The translations under genes and the position numbers were made by a program. From Novosphingobium panipatense (GTDB lineage: Bacteria; Pseudomonadota; Alphaproteobacteria; Sphingomonadales; Sphingomonadaceae), in the NCBI RefSeq assembly GCF_002149965.1, contig NZ_MSQB01000010.1:1-64000 (forward strand): DNA of 64,000 nt, written 5' to 3'. The first letter of the stretch is position 1, and each line of letters starts with the position of its first letter. The notes below the pieces were generated by a model that was not told the origin of the DNA, did no database searches, and saw only the letters and a program-made list of their open reading frames with translations. This document shows positions 15,139 to 23,800 of this stretch, piece after piece.

Positions 15139-15540
15139 ATGGCATTCACAATCGGCGAGATCGGTAAAGCGACAAGGACGAACATCGAGACCGTTCGCTA
15201 CTATGAGCGCATAGGCCTGCTGGCGAGGCCAAATCGCGGCGCGAACAATTATCGCAGTTATGGCCAGGACGCGCTTGACCGCCTTTCTTTCATTCGCCGA
15301 TCCCGCGATCTGGGATTTTCGCTTGAACAGGTTCGGGCGCTTCTCGGCCTATCCGACGATCGGACCCACGATTGTGCGGAGGTTGACAGGATTGCCAAGG
15401 CGCATCTGGTTGAGGTCGAACGTAAGATTGAAGATCTCACGGTGCTAGGACGGGAACTGAGGGCGGTGATCGACTCCTGCGATGGGGGCATAGTCGCTCA
15501 TTGCCGGATCATCGAAGCACTCGCCCCTCCGGAACGTTGA
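15139..15540 (+). CDS. MerR-family metal-responsive regulator (133 aa)
   Basis: The N-terminal winged helix (FTIGEIGKATRTNIETVRYYERIGLL) is typical of MerR, and NYRSYGQDALDRLSFIRRSRDLGFSLEQV follows in the usual positions. The C-terminal region has Cys79 (THDCAEVD), Cys114 (DSCDGG) and a further CRIIEAL cysteine, a pattern of the ZntR/CadR/PbrR branch that senses divalent metals, not the CueR +1 metal loop. The promoter it should act on lies directly upstream and drives the CDF gene divergently, so the pair forms a self-contained metal-export switch. The family and target are secure; the inducing metal is inferred as Zn/Cd/Pb class. Confidence 0.9.
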   Translation: MAFTIGEIGKATRTNIETVRYYERIGLLARPNRGANNYRSYGQDALDRLSFIRRSRDLGFSLEQVRALLGLSDDRTHDCAEVDRIAKAHLVEVERKIEDLTVLGRELRAVIDSCDGGIVAHCRIIEALAPPER

Positions 15541-15690
15541 TAGGGTTCGCTCATCTGTGGCTGCTCTGCCGACTGCTAGCGCGTTGCCCCCGGGGGCGCC
15601 GACGACCAGTCGCCTGACGATGCCCTCTTTGAGCACGATGCATTGCCACTGCTGCAGGTGTGCAGCCATCTCTGATTCTTATCCTGGACA

Positions 15691-16620
15691 TCAGTTCTTT
15701 GCAGAACCGTTGGCTGATGTGGGGGGACTGGCGGGTTCAGGATCTCTGGATGCTACTCCGCGCAACCAGGAAGTGAACGATGAGATGGCAGCATGTGACT
15801 GCGCATTAGCCTGCGAAACGAGAAAAAATCCGCTATCCGCTGCGAGACTGGTACCGAACAATTGCAGTAGTCGGCCCGATGCAATGTCATCCTCGACGTA
15901 TAAAGATCCGGCCAAAGTCAGCCCCTGACCAGCGATCGCCGCTTCGACCGCGAGCGCGGTTTGATTGAATCGTATCGCTTTCTGGTTTGGAGTGGGCTTA
16001 AGGCTTGGAATATTCTCCAGAAAGCGTGGCCACAGATTGTGGGCATCATGCAGTAGCGGGTAATGTTCAAAGTTCGCTACGACTTCAGGATGCCCGAACT
16101 TTTCAATGAGAAGCGGGCTGCCTACCGCGACTATCACGTGGGGTAGCAGCAGATCGGCTGTGACATCAGGTCCGAAGGGTGGTCTTCCGAGACGAACTGC
16201 GACATCCACTCCGTCAGCCTGAAAGTCGGAAATGCGGTCTGTGGCCACGATCCTTACATCGATATCGGGATAGGCGTCTGTAAAATCGGCAAGCCTTGGA
16301 ATTAGCCACTTTGATGCGAAAGTGGGCGTAACGCTAATGGTGACGTGACGGCGACCGGGACGCAGTAGTGACGTAGCTTCCTGAATGATGTCGAAGGCCC
16401 GTCGAATGTTGGGTTGATAGCCCCGCCCGGCCTCGGTCAACGCAAGCCCGCGCGGATGACGTTCGAACAGGGAGATACCCAATTCTGCTTCCAGCCCGCG
16501 TATCTGCTGTGCGACCGCTCCTTGAGTAACGCCCAGCTCCTCGGCGGCCAGCCTGAAGTTCAAATGACGTGCCGCAGCGTCAAATGCGCGCAGCGCATTG
16601 AAAGGGGGAAGGCGTCTCAT
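15691..16620 (-). CDS. LysR-family regulator, GcvA-like (309 aa)
   Basis: The start MRRLPPFNALRAFDAAARH and the helix-turn-helix LAAEELGVTQGAVAQQIRGL are characteristic of the GcvA/AmpR-like subgroup of LysR regulators. A substrate-binding domain follows, with SVTPTFASKWLIPRLADF near residue 95. The last 20 residues are a Pro/Ser-rich tail of no known role. The gene is divergent from the SDR at 16744, and a perfect TGTAGAA-T-TTCTACA palindrome sits nine bases upstream of its start codon, so autoregulation and control of the SDR operon are likely. The effector is unknown; small metabolites made or used by the divergent genes are the obvious candidates. Confidence 0.9.
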   Translation of the reverse strand: MRRLPPFNALRAFDAAARHLNFRLAAEELGVTQGAVAQQIRGLEAELGISLFERHPRGLALTEAGRGYQPNIRRAFDIIQEATSLLRPGRRHVTISVTPTFASKWLIPRLADFTDAYPDIDVRIVATDRISDFQADGVDVAVRLGRPPFGPDVTADLLLPHVIVAVGSPLLIEKFGHPEVVANFEHYPLLHDAHNLWPRFLENIPSLKPTPNQKAIRFNQTALAVEAAIAGQGLTLAGSLYVEDDIASGRLLQLFGTSLAADSGFFLVSQANAQSHAAISSFTSWLRGVASRDPEPASPPTSANGSAKN

Positions 16621-16628
16621 TTTCTTAC

Positions 16629-16643
16629 TGTAGAATTTCTACA
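16629..16643. promoter_or_regulatory. Palindromic LysR-type operator candidate
   Basis: TGTAGAA-T-TTCTACA is a perfect 7-bp inverted repeat in the divergent lysR/SDR gap. It contains a T-N13-A frame close to the T-N11-A rule of LysR sites. Position next to the lysR start codon favours autorepression. Confidence 0.6.
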
Positions 16644-16743
16644 CTCTGAAGGGAAGCGAACTGGTTCGTGATGCTCGTTCATACCCGATAAGGAAAAGCC
16701 CTCTCGAGCGCTGGTCGCGTTTTGGCTATGGCAGGAGGTTTGA

Positions 16744-17448
16744 GTGACTGTAGAAAAGGTGGCGGTTGTGACCGCCGGTGGTAGCGGCATTGGCGCAGCA
16801 GCAGCCCGGCGGTTCTCGCGGGACGGGTACAAGGTCGCCATTCTCTCGTCTTCGGGAAAGGGTGAGGCACTTGCAAATGAACTCGGAGGCTTCGGTCTCA
16901 CAGGCTCGAACCAGTCGCCTGCTGACATAAAGAAGCTGATCGATGGGGCCGTCGACCGCTGGGGGCGGATCGATGCTCTCGTCAATTCGGCTGGGCATGG
17001 TCCCAGGGGGCCTGTGCTCGAACTAACCGATGAGGATTGGCATCAAGGCTTGGAAACCTACTTGCTGAACGCGCTCCGACCGACCCGCCTGGTCGTGCCG
17101 ATAATGCAGCGCCAGAAGGGCGGGGCAATCATCAACATCTCGTCTGCCTGGGCCTTCGAGCCGACTCCGCAGTTCCCGACATCAAATGTCTTCCGGGCCG
17201 GGCTCGCCTCACTCGTGAAGATCATTGCTGACACCTATGCGTCCGATAACATCCGGGTAAATAATGTCCTGCCCGGCTGGATCGACAGCCTGCCTGAGAC
17301 AGCCGAGCGCCGCGAGAACGTGCCGCTCGGTCGCTACGGCACACCCGAGGAAATCGCCGCCACCATCGCTTTCCTGGCGTCCGAGGGCGGCGGGTATATC
17401 ACTGGCCAGAACATCCGGGTCGATGGCGGCCTGATCCATTCGGTCTGA
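16744..17448 (+). CDS. Atypical short-chain dehydrogenase/reductase lacking YxxxK (234 aa)
   Basis: The Rossmann fold is clear: VAVVTAGGSGIGAAAARRF (TGxxxGxG nucleotide site), LVNSAGHG (NNAG-like), INISSAWAF with the catalytic-type Ser, and the C-terminal ITGQNIRVDGG. The expected YxxxK is replaced: the segment TSNVFRAGLASLVK aligns so that Tyr and Lys become Ser and Arg. This suggests altered catalysis or a binding role. A GTG start follows AGGAGGT closely. It is the first gene of a plus-strand run (SDR, flavodoxin-RidA fusion, EamA exporter) opposite the LysR gene and is probably its target. The substrate is unknown. Confidence 0.82.
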   Translation: MTVEKVAVVTAGGSGIGAAAARRFSRDGYKVAILSSSGKGEALANELGGFGLTGSNQSPADIKKLIDGAVDRWGRIDALVNSAGHGPRGPVLELTDEDWHQGLETYLLNALRPTRLVVPIMQRQKGGAIINISSAWAFEPTPQFPTSNVFRAGLASLVKIIADTYASDNIRVNNVLPGWIDSLPETAERRENVPLGRYGTPEEIAATIAFLASEGGGYITGQNIRVDGGLIHSV

Positions 17449-17451
17449 GCC

Positions 17452-18624
17452 ATGAACATGAAAAAACTGACGCAACTGGCGGCCATCCTTCTGGCCGCCT
17501 TCTCGGGACCGACCGCCATGGCGCAAGTCGCACACACCAAACCGCAGGTGCTGGTTCTTATCTATTCGGATACCGGCGGGACCTATGCTCTTGCGCGAGA
17601 AGTCGCTGCGGGGATCACTGGAGACGGATCGGTCGATGCGACGATCAAGCAGGTCAAGGGCTCGCCAAAATCCGATCTAAAGGATGTGCCTGTGGCAACC
17701 GTGGCGGAGCTCGCCCGCTATGACGGGATTGCCTTCGGCTCTCCGGTCTATTTCGGCAATATCAGCACGCCGATGAGCGAATTTCTTTCCCAGACCGGCG
17801 ATCTGTGGTCGGCGCACGCGCTCGAGGGCAAGCCTGCTACCGTGTTCATGTCGGCCGGTAGCGGAGCGGGCAAAGAGCTGGCTTTCCAGTCGTTCTGGGG
17901 AAGCCTTGCGGTTCATGGGATGCTGTTGATGCCCAATGGTATTCGCGGGGTCGAAGGGCTCGACAAGACTGTACCGCAGGGCAATTCGGTGCTGGGTGCA
18001 TCCACCCTCGCGTCGCTCAAGAATGTGGAGCGACCAACTCTGGGTGAGCGTCAGATAGCGCGCGACCAGGGCCGGGCCTTCGCACGCGTTGTATCGGCCT
18101 TGAGAGGCGCCCTTCCGGCATCCTCCTCGGAGGTGGCGGCTGTGACTGAGGTTCCAAAGGCTGCCATCACAATCCGCGAGGCGCTCGCTCGAATGGGTCT
18201 GGCTTTGCCGCCGCTGCCCAAACCTGCTGGTAACTATTCCCCGTTCGTGCGCACCGGAAACCTGGTCTTCATCAACCAATATGCCCTCAAGGACGGCAAA
18301 ATCCTCCATCCGGGAAAGATCGGCGTGGATGTGACCGACGCGCAGGCAAAGGAGTCCGTGCAGGCGACGATGCTGAACGTTTTATCCGTGCTCAACGAGG
18401 CGGTCGGCGGGGACCTCGGTCGCGTGAAGCAAGCGGTGCAATTGACAGGGGTGTTCAACACGATCGACACCTATGCCGATCACGCCCGCTTGATGAACAC
18501 CGCTTCTGATCTCGCGGCCGATCTCCTTGGTGAACGTGGGCACCATGCTCGGATGACGCTGGGCGCAAATTCAGTACCCGGTCAATCCCCGGTCGAAATC
18601 CAGGCGATCTTCGAGGTCGAGTAA
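17452..18624 (+). CDS. Exported flavodoxin-RidA fusion protein (390 aa)
   Basis: Two families are joined. After an N-terminal signal peptide (KKLTQLAAILLAAFSG, probable cleavage after AMA), residues about 30-215 are flavodoxin/WrbA-like: LVLIYSDTGGTYALAREVA is the FMN phosphate loop, and FGSPVYFGNISTPMSEFLSQ the second flavin contact. Residues about 240-390 are RidA (YjgF/YER057c) like: GNYSPFVRTGNLVFINQ, then the core strand QAVQLTGVFNT, and MTLGANSVPGQSPVEI. RidA hydrolyses reactive enamines/imines; WrbA-like domains reduce quinones. The two are normally separate cytoplasmic proteins, so an exported fusion is unusual. It starts three bases after the SDR and shares its operon. Domain calls are secure and the combined role is inferred. 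Confidence 0.85.
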   Translation: MNMKKLTQLAAILLAAFSGPTAMAQVAHTKPQVLVLIYSDTGGTYALAREVAAGITGDGSVDATIKQVKGSPKSDLKDVPVATVAELARYDGIAFGSPVYFGNISTPMSEFLSQTGDLWSAHALEGKPATVFMSAGSGAGKELAFQSFWGSLAVHGMLLMPNGIRGVEGLDKTVPQGNSVLGASTLASLKNVERPTLGERQIARDQGRAFARVVSALRGALPASSSEVAAVTEVPKAAITIREALARMGLALPPLPKPAGNYSPFVRTGNLVFINQYALKDGKILHPGKIGVDVTDAQAKESVQATMLNVLSVLNEAVGGDLGRVKQAVQLTGVFNTIDTYADHARLMNTASDLAADLLGERGHHARMTLGANSVPGQSPVEIQAIFEVE

Positions 18625-18685
18625 GTCAGCGGTGCGCCGCGATCAACTCCGCGGACCGCGGCGGGCGGGATGAAAGTGAGAAAGC

Positions 18686-19603
18686 ATGAACGCGCGTAAG
18701 GCCATCGACGGCAAAGCCTTGATCTACATGATTGGCCTGTGCGCTATCTGGGGCATGCAGCAAACGGCAGTAAAACTGGCAGCGCCCGCTATGCCTGAAA
18801 TCCTTCAGGTCGCTTTGCGCTCCGGAGTGGCGTTGGTGGTCATTGCCGGAATCGCTGCCGTAAGGCGTGAGACCGGCTGGTTCTTCAAGGGAACCTGGAA
18901 AGCTGGCTTGGTCATAGGTCTGCTCTTTGGCCTGGAATATTTCCTCGTCACGCAGGGACTGCGTTTTACGACCGCCTCACATATCTCAATCTTCTTATAC
19001 ACATCGCCCATATTTGCGGCGCTCGGTCTCCACATGCGGCTACCCGAAGAGAGGCTTGATGCTGCTCAATGGGTCGGAATTGCCGTAGCCTTCCTGGGGA
19101 TCGTCTTCGCATTTGCCGGTCGTGCGGGCGGCGTCAGGATAGATACCGGGTTGATCGGTGACGCTCTGGGGATAGCCGCAGGTGCAGCATGGGGACTGAC
19201 CACCATAGCTCTGCGGCTCTCAGCATTATCCAACGCCCCTACGACCATCACAGTCAGCTATCAGCTGGCGGGAGCTTTTTTCTTGTTGACGATACTCTCA
19301 TTCGTGCTGGGGCAGGTCAGTTTGACAGCTACACCAATATTGATAGCCAGTATGGCGTTTCAGATAATCATGGTCGGCCTTTTGAGCTTTCTACTATGGT
19401 TCTCCCTGTTGCGCAGATATCTTGCATCGCAGCTTGGGGTATTGTCGTTCATGACGCCGATCTTCGGCATTACGTTTGGGGCGCTGATCCTGAATGACCC
19501 GTTGGATGGGGGATTTATTGCTGGCGCGGTACTTGTCTTGACAGGAATTTTCTTGGTCGGCGGACGCGATCTTTTTCGGAAGACTTCTGCAGCAACACCC
19601 TGA
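18686..19603 (+). CDS. EamA/DMT-superfamily permease (305 aa)
   Basis: About ten hydrophobic segments in two repeats, beginning ALIYMIGLCAIWGMQQTAVKL and later GDALGIAAGAAWGLTTIALR, identify a drug/metabolite transporter of the EamA (RhaT/YdcZ-like) family. Such permeases export amino acids, small metabolites or drugs across the inner membrane by proton exchange. It is the last gene of the plus-strand run behind the SDR and the RidA fusion, so it may expel a product of those enzymes. It ends before a hairpin that separates it from the convergent ALDH gene. The family is secure and the substrate is unknown. Confidence 0.87.
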   Translation: MNARKAIDGKALIYMIGLCAIWGMQQTAVKLAAPAMPEILQVALRSGVALVVIAGIAAVRRETGWFFKGTWKAGLVIGLLFGLEYFLVTQGLRFTTASHISIFLYTSPIFAALGLHMRLPEERLDAAQWVGIAVAFLGIVFAFAGRAGGVRIDTGLIGDALGIAAGAAWGLTTIALRLSALSNAPTTITVSYQLAGAFFLLTILSFVLGQVSLTATPILIASMAFQIIMVGLLSFLLWFSLLRRYLASQLGVLSFMTPIFGITFGALILNDPLDGGFIAGAVLVLTGIFLVGGRDLFRKTSAATP

Positions 19604-19691
19604 ATATCAGGAAAGCATAAGGGGCCTCGACTTAGCCGTTCTCGAGGGAAGATCCTTTTACGCGATCTTTTGGGCCCTTATCTAACGGATG

Positions 19692-19724
19692 GGAGGCGGC
19701 TTTTGACGCTCGCAAGCCGCCTCC
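19692..19724. terminator. Perfect 11-bp hairpin between convergent genes
   Basis: GGAGGCGGCTT (19692-19702) and AAGCCGCCTCC (19714-19724) are exact complements around an 11-base loop. It stands between the convergent EamA and ALDH genes and could end transcription from both sides, although the T-tract is poor. Confidence 0.65.
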
Positions 19725-19744
19725 TACCTTCCCAGTGTCGAAAT

Positions 19745-21127
19745 TCATCGTCGACGCAGAATGATCATCTTCTCATGCGTCATGTCCTGCATCGTGTAAC
19801 CAATTCCGCCAGTGCCATAGCCTGAAACACGGCGCCCCGCGAATGGCATCCAGTCGGTTCTGAACGTGGTCGCATCGTTCACCATCACTGCTGATGCCTC
19901 TAAGCCGTGAGCCGCTGACAAAGCGACGTCGAGGTCTTGAGCGAAGATGCTCGCCTGAAATGCCACCGGCAGCGAATTGGCACGGGCGAGGGCGTCAGAA
20001 AGATCCTTATACCGATATAGCGCCATGACCGGCCCAAATATCTCCTCGCGTGAGACACGTACGTCAGGAGCGGGATCAAGTAAGATTGTTGGTTCGAACA
20101 GTGTCTTCGAAAGCCGCGTGCCTCCGACAGCTGGGGCAACGCTGCTGGCTACGGCTTCTGCGACCCAATCGGCAACCCGGTCGACCTCGCGAGGCGTAAT
20201 CAGTGGCCCGACATCCGTCTTTTCGAACGTGGGATCGCCCGTCTGGAGGGAACTGACCTTTGCTATCAGTCTGTCGGCCATCTCCTGGAAAACTGCATCA
20301 TGTACATATACGCGCTGCGTGGACACACAGACTTGTCCCGCATGATAGAAGCCGCCCCGGACGAGCGGATCCAGAACAGCCTCCAGATCAGCGCTTCGAT
20401 CGATGATAGCCGGCGCGGCGCCTCCATGTTCTAGTGCTGAGCGCACCCCGGGCGCGAGCTTTGAATGCAGGTACCACCCCACCCTGGCTGATCCGATGAA
20501 ACTAAGAAATGCAATTCGAGGGCTTGTCGCAAGGCTCTCTGCCAGCGCGGTATCGGCTGTGATCAGAGTTTGGCACCAAGCTTCTGGTAGTCCCGCCTCA
20601 TGCACAAGCTTAACAAATTCAAGGCACGACAGAGGGGTGCGATCGGCTGGCTTCACAATGACCGGGCAGCCAGTCGCAATGGCGGGAACGACCTGATGGA
20701 CGATCAAGTTCAGCGGATGATTAAATGCCGAAATTGCCGCGACCACCCCGATGGGTTCCTTGGTGGTAAAGGCCCATCGATTGGTCGATGCCGGAGAGAG
20801 TCCCATCGGGATTTCCCTTCCGGCAAATGTGCGTAGCTCATCTGCTGCGTTGCGGACCCCATCCACTGCTCGGACCACTTCAGCGGCGGCATCTCGCAGC
20901 GGCTTTCCGCCTTCACGCGCGATCATCAGCGCAAAAGCGTCTTTCTGACTGTCGAGACTGTCGGCTACTTTACGCAGGATGGCGATGCGTTCATGAGGTT
21001 CTAGCCAACTCGTCCGGTCTGCAAAAGCTTCCGACGCAGTGCTGAGCTTACGGTCCAGCGACGCTTCGTCGTCAGTTTCAATCTCTGCGATCAGTTCACG
21101 ATCAAATGCCTGAAAAACCTGCAGCAT
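19745..21127 (-). CDS. Aldehyde dehydrogenase family protein (460 aa)
   Basis: The sequence has PIGVVAAISAFNHPLNLIVHQ, VIVKPADRTPLSCLEF, LSFIGSARVGW, the general-base Glu in ALEHGGAAPAI and the nucleophile Cys in HAGQVCVSTQRVY, all in normal order for an NAD(P)+-dependent aldehyde dehydrogenase. GGAG upstream and family length fix the ATG at 21127; a longer reading to 21328 adds an Arg/Ser-rich extension without family match. It lies 16 bases after the stop of the ThDP enzyme at 21144, so the two form an operon. The enzyme resembles phosphonoacetaldehyde/lactaldehyde-type ALDHs more than betaine ALDH, but the substrate cannot be read. It may oxidise an aldehyde made by its partner. Confidence 0.88.
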   Translation of the reverse strand: MLQVFQAFDRELIAEIETDDEASLDRKLSTASEAFADRTSWLEPHERIAILRKVADSLDSQKDAFALMIAREGGKPLRDAAAEVVRAVDGVRNAADELRTFAGREIPMGLSPASTNRWAFTTKEPIGVVAAISAFNHPLNLIVHQVVPAIATGCPVIVKPADRTPLSCLEFVKLVHEAGLPEAWCQTLITADTALAESLATSPRIAFLSFIGSARVGWYLHSKLAPGVRSALEHGGAAPAIIDRSADLEAVLDPLVRGGFYHAGQVCVSTQRVYVHDAVFQEMADRLIAKVSSLQTGDPTFEKTDVGPLITPREVDRVADWVAEAVASSVAPAVGGTRLSKTLFEPTILLDPAPDVRVSREEIFGPVMALYRYKDLSDALARANSLPVAFQASIFAQDLDVALSAAHGLEASAVMVNDATTFRTDWMPFAGRRVSGYGTGGIGYTMQDMTHEKMIILRRR

Positions 21128-21143
21128 GCTCTTCACTCCAGGC

Positions 21144-22796
21144 TCAGGCAAGATCGACGCTGGGCACTTTGTTGCGCAGCTCTTCGACAAGGACACGGGT
21201 GTTCTCCGAGTAGTCGATCGGACAATCGACAAGATGCACGCCGCCTCCTTTGAAGGCCGCCTCGAGCGCCGGGATGAGACCTTCAGCAGATGCGACCCTC
21301 GATCCTTTGGCCCCATAAGCCTCCGCATACTTCAGGAAATCAGGGTTTCCAAAGGTCATGCCATAATCCGGAAACTGGTCCACAGCCTGCTTCCAACGGA
21401 TCATCCCATAGGCTCCGTCGTTCAATACGAGCACGACCAGATTGAGCTTCAGGCGCACCGCCGTCTCAAGTTCCTGCGAATTCATCATGAAGCCACCGTC
21501 CCCGCAGACGGCCATAACGCGGCGGTCTGGATAGATCATCGATGCCATCATGGCCGAAGGGAGGCCGGCCCCCATGGTCGCCAGCGCATTGTCCAGAAGA
21601 AGGGTATTGGCCTCGTGGGTGCGGTAGTTTCGTGCGAACCAGATTTTGTACATGCCGTTATCGAGGCACACGATGCCGTCATGAGGCATCACCGCTCGTA
21701 CGTCGTGCACCAGGCGCTGCGGCGTCACCGGGAATCGGCTCTCCTCGGCACGTTCTGCAAGGCGTTCGAGGATTTTCTGGCGGAGGTCGAGCATTTGGCG
21801 TTGCTCTGCAAGCTTTCCGGAAAGCCGGTGGGTCAATTCCGCAACTGTAGTGCCCACGTCACCGATGACCTCGGCGTCGGGATGATACACCTGCTCAACC
21901 GTCGCCGATTGGAAGCTTATATGGACGACCTTGGGGCCACCGGCTTCGCGCATAAGGAAAGGCGGCTTTTCAATTGTGTCGTGGCCGATCGCGATGATGA
22001 GATCGGCAAGTGCTATCGCGTCGTGGACATAATCACCTTCCGAGAGCGCTGCAGTTCCCATGTAGAGATTAGAACCACCGGTCACCGCTCCCTTGCCCAT
22101 TTGCGTGTTGAAGAAAGGGAGCCCTGTTTCACGGATAAAATCGGAGAGCGGCGCTACCAGTTGCGGGCGATTCCCACCGGCCCCAATCATGACCAATGGC
22201 CGCTCGGCGGCGAGGATCATATCGGCTGCCCGGTCGATGGCGGTGGCAGGAGCGATGGGCTGGTCCAGGGGGTGGGGAGGTATTATCTGCACATCTCCTA
22301 CATGTGCGCCGGCGACGTCTTCTGGTAACTCCAGGTGGACGGGGCCGGGCCTCTCCTCCATCGCAACTCTAAAGGCGTCTCGAACGGTTGAAGCGATGCT
22401 CGCCGCGCTGACAATTTGACGGGTCATCTTGGTAAGGGGGCGCATCGATCCCACCACATCGACGATCTGAAACCGGGCCTGCTTGGCACTCATGATAGCC
22501 TTTTGCCCGGTTATGAGGATCATCGGCATCGCTCCGAGATGGGCGTATGCCGCTCCGGTCGAGAAGTTAAGAGCTCCAGGGCCCAAGGTGGCAAGGCAGA
22601 CGCCGGGTTTACCAGTGAGTCTGCCATACGTTGCCGCCATGAAGGCCGCGGCCTGTTCGTGCCGGGTCAATACAAGCTGGATCGTCGAATTTCGCAGTGA
22701 CTCCAGCACGTCCAGATTTTCTTCGCCGGGAACGCCGAAAATTCGCTCGACCCCTTCATTTTCCAGCGCACGGACTAAGATGTCGGAACCCTTCAT
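21144..22796 (-). CDS. Acetolactate synthase large-subunit-like ThDP enzyme (550 aa)
   Basis: This is a pyruvate-oxidase/acetolactate-synthase family protein. The catalytic Glu is in TRHEQAAAFMAATYGRLTGK (near 47), the FAD/decoy domain lies at about 190-330, and the ThDP-Mg site is GDGGFMMNSQELETAV...NDGAYG. It matches catabolic or stand-alone AlsS-type synthases in length, with no regulatory subunit gene nearby. AGGAG eight bases before ATG 22796 sets the start; GTG 22799 is also possible. It is the first gene of the two-gene minus operon with the ALDH. Donor and acceptor ketoacids are not known; pyruvate condensation is the safest guess, and another 2-oxoacid decarboxylase is possible. Confidence 0.87.
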   Translation of the reverse strand: MKGSDILVRALENEGVERIFGVPGEENLDVLESLRNSTIQLVLTRHEQAAAFMAATYGRLTGKPGVCLATLGPGALNFSTGAAYAHLGAMPMILITGQKAIMSAKQARFQIVDVVGSMRPLTKMTRQIVSAASIASTVRDAFRVAMEERPGPVHLELPEDVAGAHVGDVQIIPPHPLDQPIAPATAIDRAADMILAAERPLVMIGAGGNRPQLVAPLSDFIRETGLPFFNTQMGKGAVTGGSNLYMGTAALSEGDYVHDAIALADLIIAIGHDTIEKPPFLMREAGGPKVVHISFQSATVEQVYHPDAEVIGDVGTTVAELTHRLSGKLAEQRQMLDLRQKILERLAERAEESRFPVTPQRLVHDVRAVMPHDGIVCLDNGMYKIWFARNYRTHEANTLLLDNALATMGAGLPSAMMASMIYPDRRVMAVCGDGGFMMNSQELETAVRLKLNLVVLVLNDGAYGMIRWKQAVDQFPDYGMTFGNPDFLKYAEAYGAKGSRVASAEGLIPALEAAFKGGGVHLVDCPIDYSENTRVLVEELRNKVPSVDLA

Positions 22797-22924
22797 CACG
22801 CTATTCTCCTTCGCTTTGGCCAAGCAGCTTCAGGCAAGCTTGGCAGTGTATTGAGCGGCGGGGCCAGGGGACTTCTCATGCCAATACGGCGTCGATGAAT
22901 CCCAAGGCAAAATTGTCTCCTCCA

Positions 22925-23800
22925 TCACCACTGGGTCCCGTGGACCGGGGGCATCGGCGGCGGTGCTTCCCGTTCAATCGCTTCCAACAAGTCGATTTCG
23001 ATCGTTCTGCACATCGTTGAAAGTGGAACATCATGCACTGTGTTGGCAAATGGGTCGGTCAAATCGTGACCGATCCGCAGCGCCGCCAGGAAGATCATGC
23101 CGATGAGGGTCGACCCGATAGGTGTGAAAAGGTCGAGGGTTTCGACGAGCGATATCGGAAGCAGGACGCAGAACAAGCGGGTGAAAAGGTTGGGCATGAA
23201 TTCAAACCCATTGGGTAACGGCGTATTCTTGATCCGCTCCATGCCGCCTTGGGCATTGGCTATGTCCATCATGACGCGTTCGAACATACCCTGTTGAACT
23301 GTATCGATTTTCCCCTCACCCCGAGCGCCGGAGACGATCCGGGATATGTCTTCGAGCAAGGCATTGGGACGATTTGACCCCCGCGAAGCCGCCTCCACTG
23401 CTGCCTTGCCTCCGAGCCGTTCGATGTCCTCGAATGGATCCTGGCCTCGTAGACGGCAACGCAGAGCGTGCGCGAGTGCGATCTGCCTCAGAATGATGGC
23501 CTCGGCCTCAGGGCCGGAAGGGATCAGATTCCGGGCCATGCGAGCGATGCTTCGCGAAGCGTTTATGAGCGCCCCCCACAGTGTGCGCGCTTCCCACCAA
23601 CGCGCATAGGCGGCATTGGTGCGAAACCCCAAGAAGAGAGCTATTGCAGTACCGAAGAGAGCCACGGGAAGTTGTGGTTCTTTCACCGGCATGTAGCGGT
23701 GAAAGACGGTTACGAGCACATCCCAGACGAACAGCATGGTCAACGGCTTCCAGATCTCAACGATGATCTGCTCCAGACGAGGGCGGGCGCCTACGATCAT
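22925..23800 (-). CDS. Bestrophin-like anion channel (291 aa)
   Basis: The motifs FGTAIALFLGFRTNAAYARW, WEARTLWGALINASRS and the C-terminal DPFANTVHDVPLSTMCRTIE are characteristic of the bestrophin/YneE (RFP-TM, UPF0187) family of pentameric inner-membrane chloride channels. Four hydrophobic segments are present. Its start overlaps by four bases the stop of the upstream membrane protein at 23797-24258, so the two are coupled and perhaps partners. About 100 unassigned bases separate it from the ThDP enzyme. The family call is secure; permeating ion and role are inferred. Confidence 0.87.
   Translation of the reverse strand: MIVGARPRLEQIIVEIWKPLTMLFVWDVLVTVFHRYMPVKEPQLPVALFGTAIALFLGFRTNAAYARWWEARTLWGALINASRSIARMARNLIPSGPEAEAIILRQIALAHALRCRLRGQDPFEDIERLGGKAAVEAASRGSNRPNALLEDISRIVSGARGEGKIDTVQQGMFERVMMDIANAQGGMERIKNTPLPNGFEFMPNLFTRLFCVLLPISLVETLDLFTPIGSTLIGMIFLAALRIGHDLTDPFANTVHDVPLSTMCRTIEIDLLEAIEREAPPPMPPVHGTQW

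Noticed and set aside
15557..15928. Plus-strand gene after merR
   Set aside because: It overlaps the 3' end of the lysR gene antisense, has no ribosome site and no recognisable family.
21126..22328. 400-codon plus-strand reading opposite the ThDP enzyme
   Set aside because: The minus-strand acetolactate-synthase-like gene has all catalytic motifs in order; the plus reading is an antisense shadow with Arg/His-rich composition.
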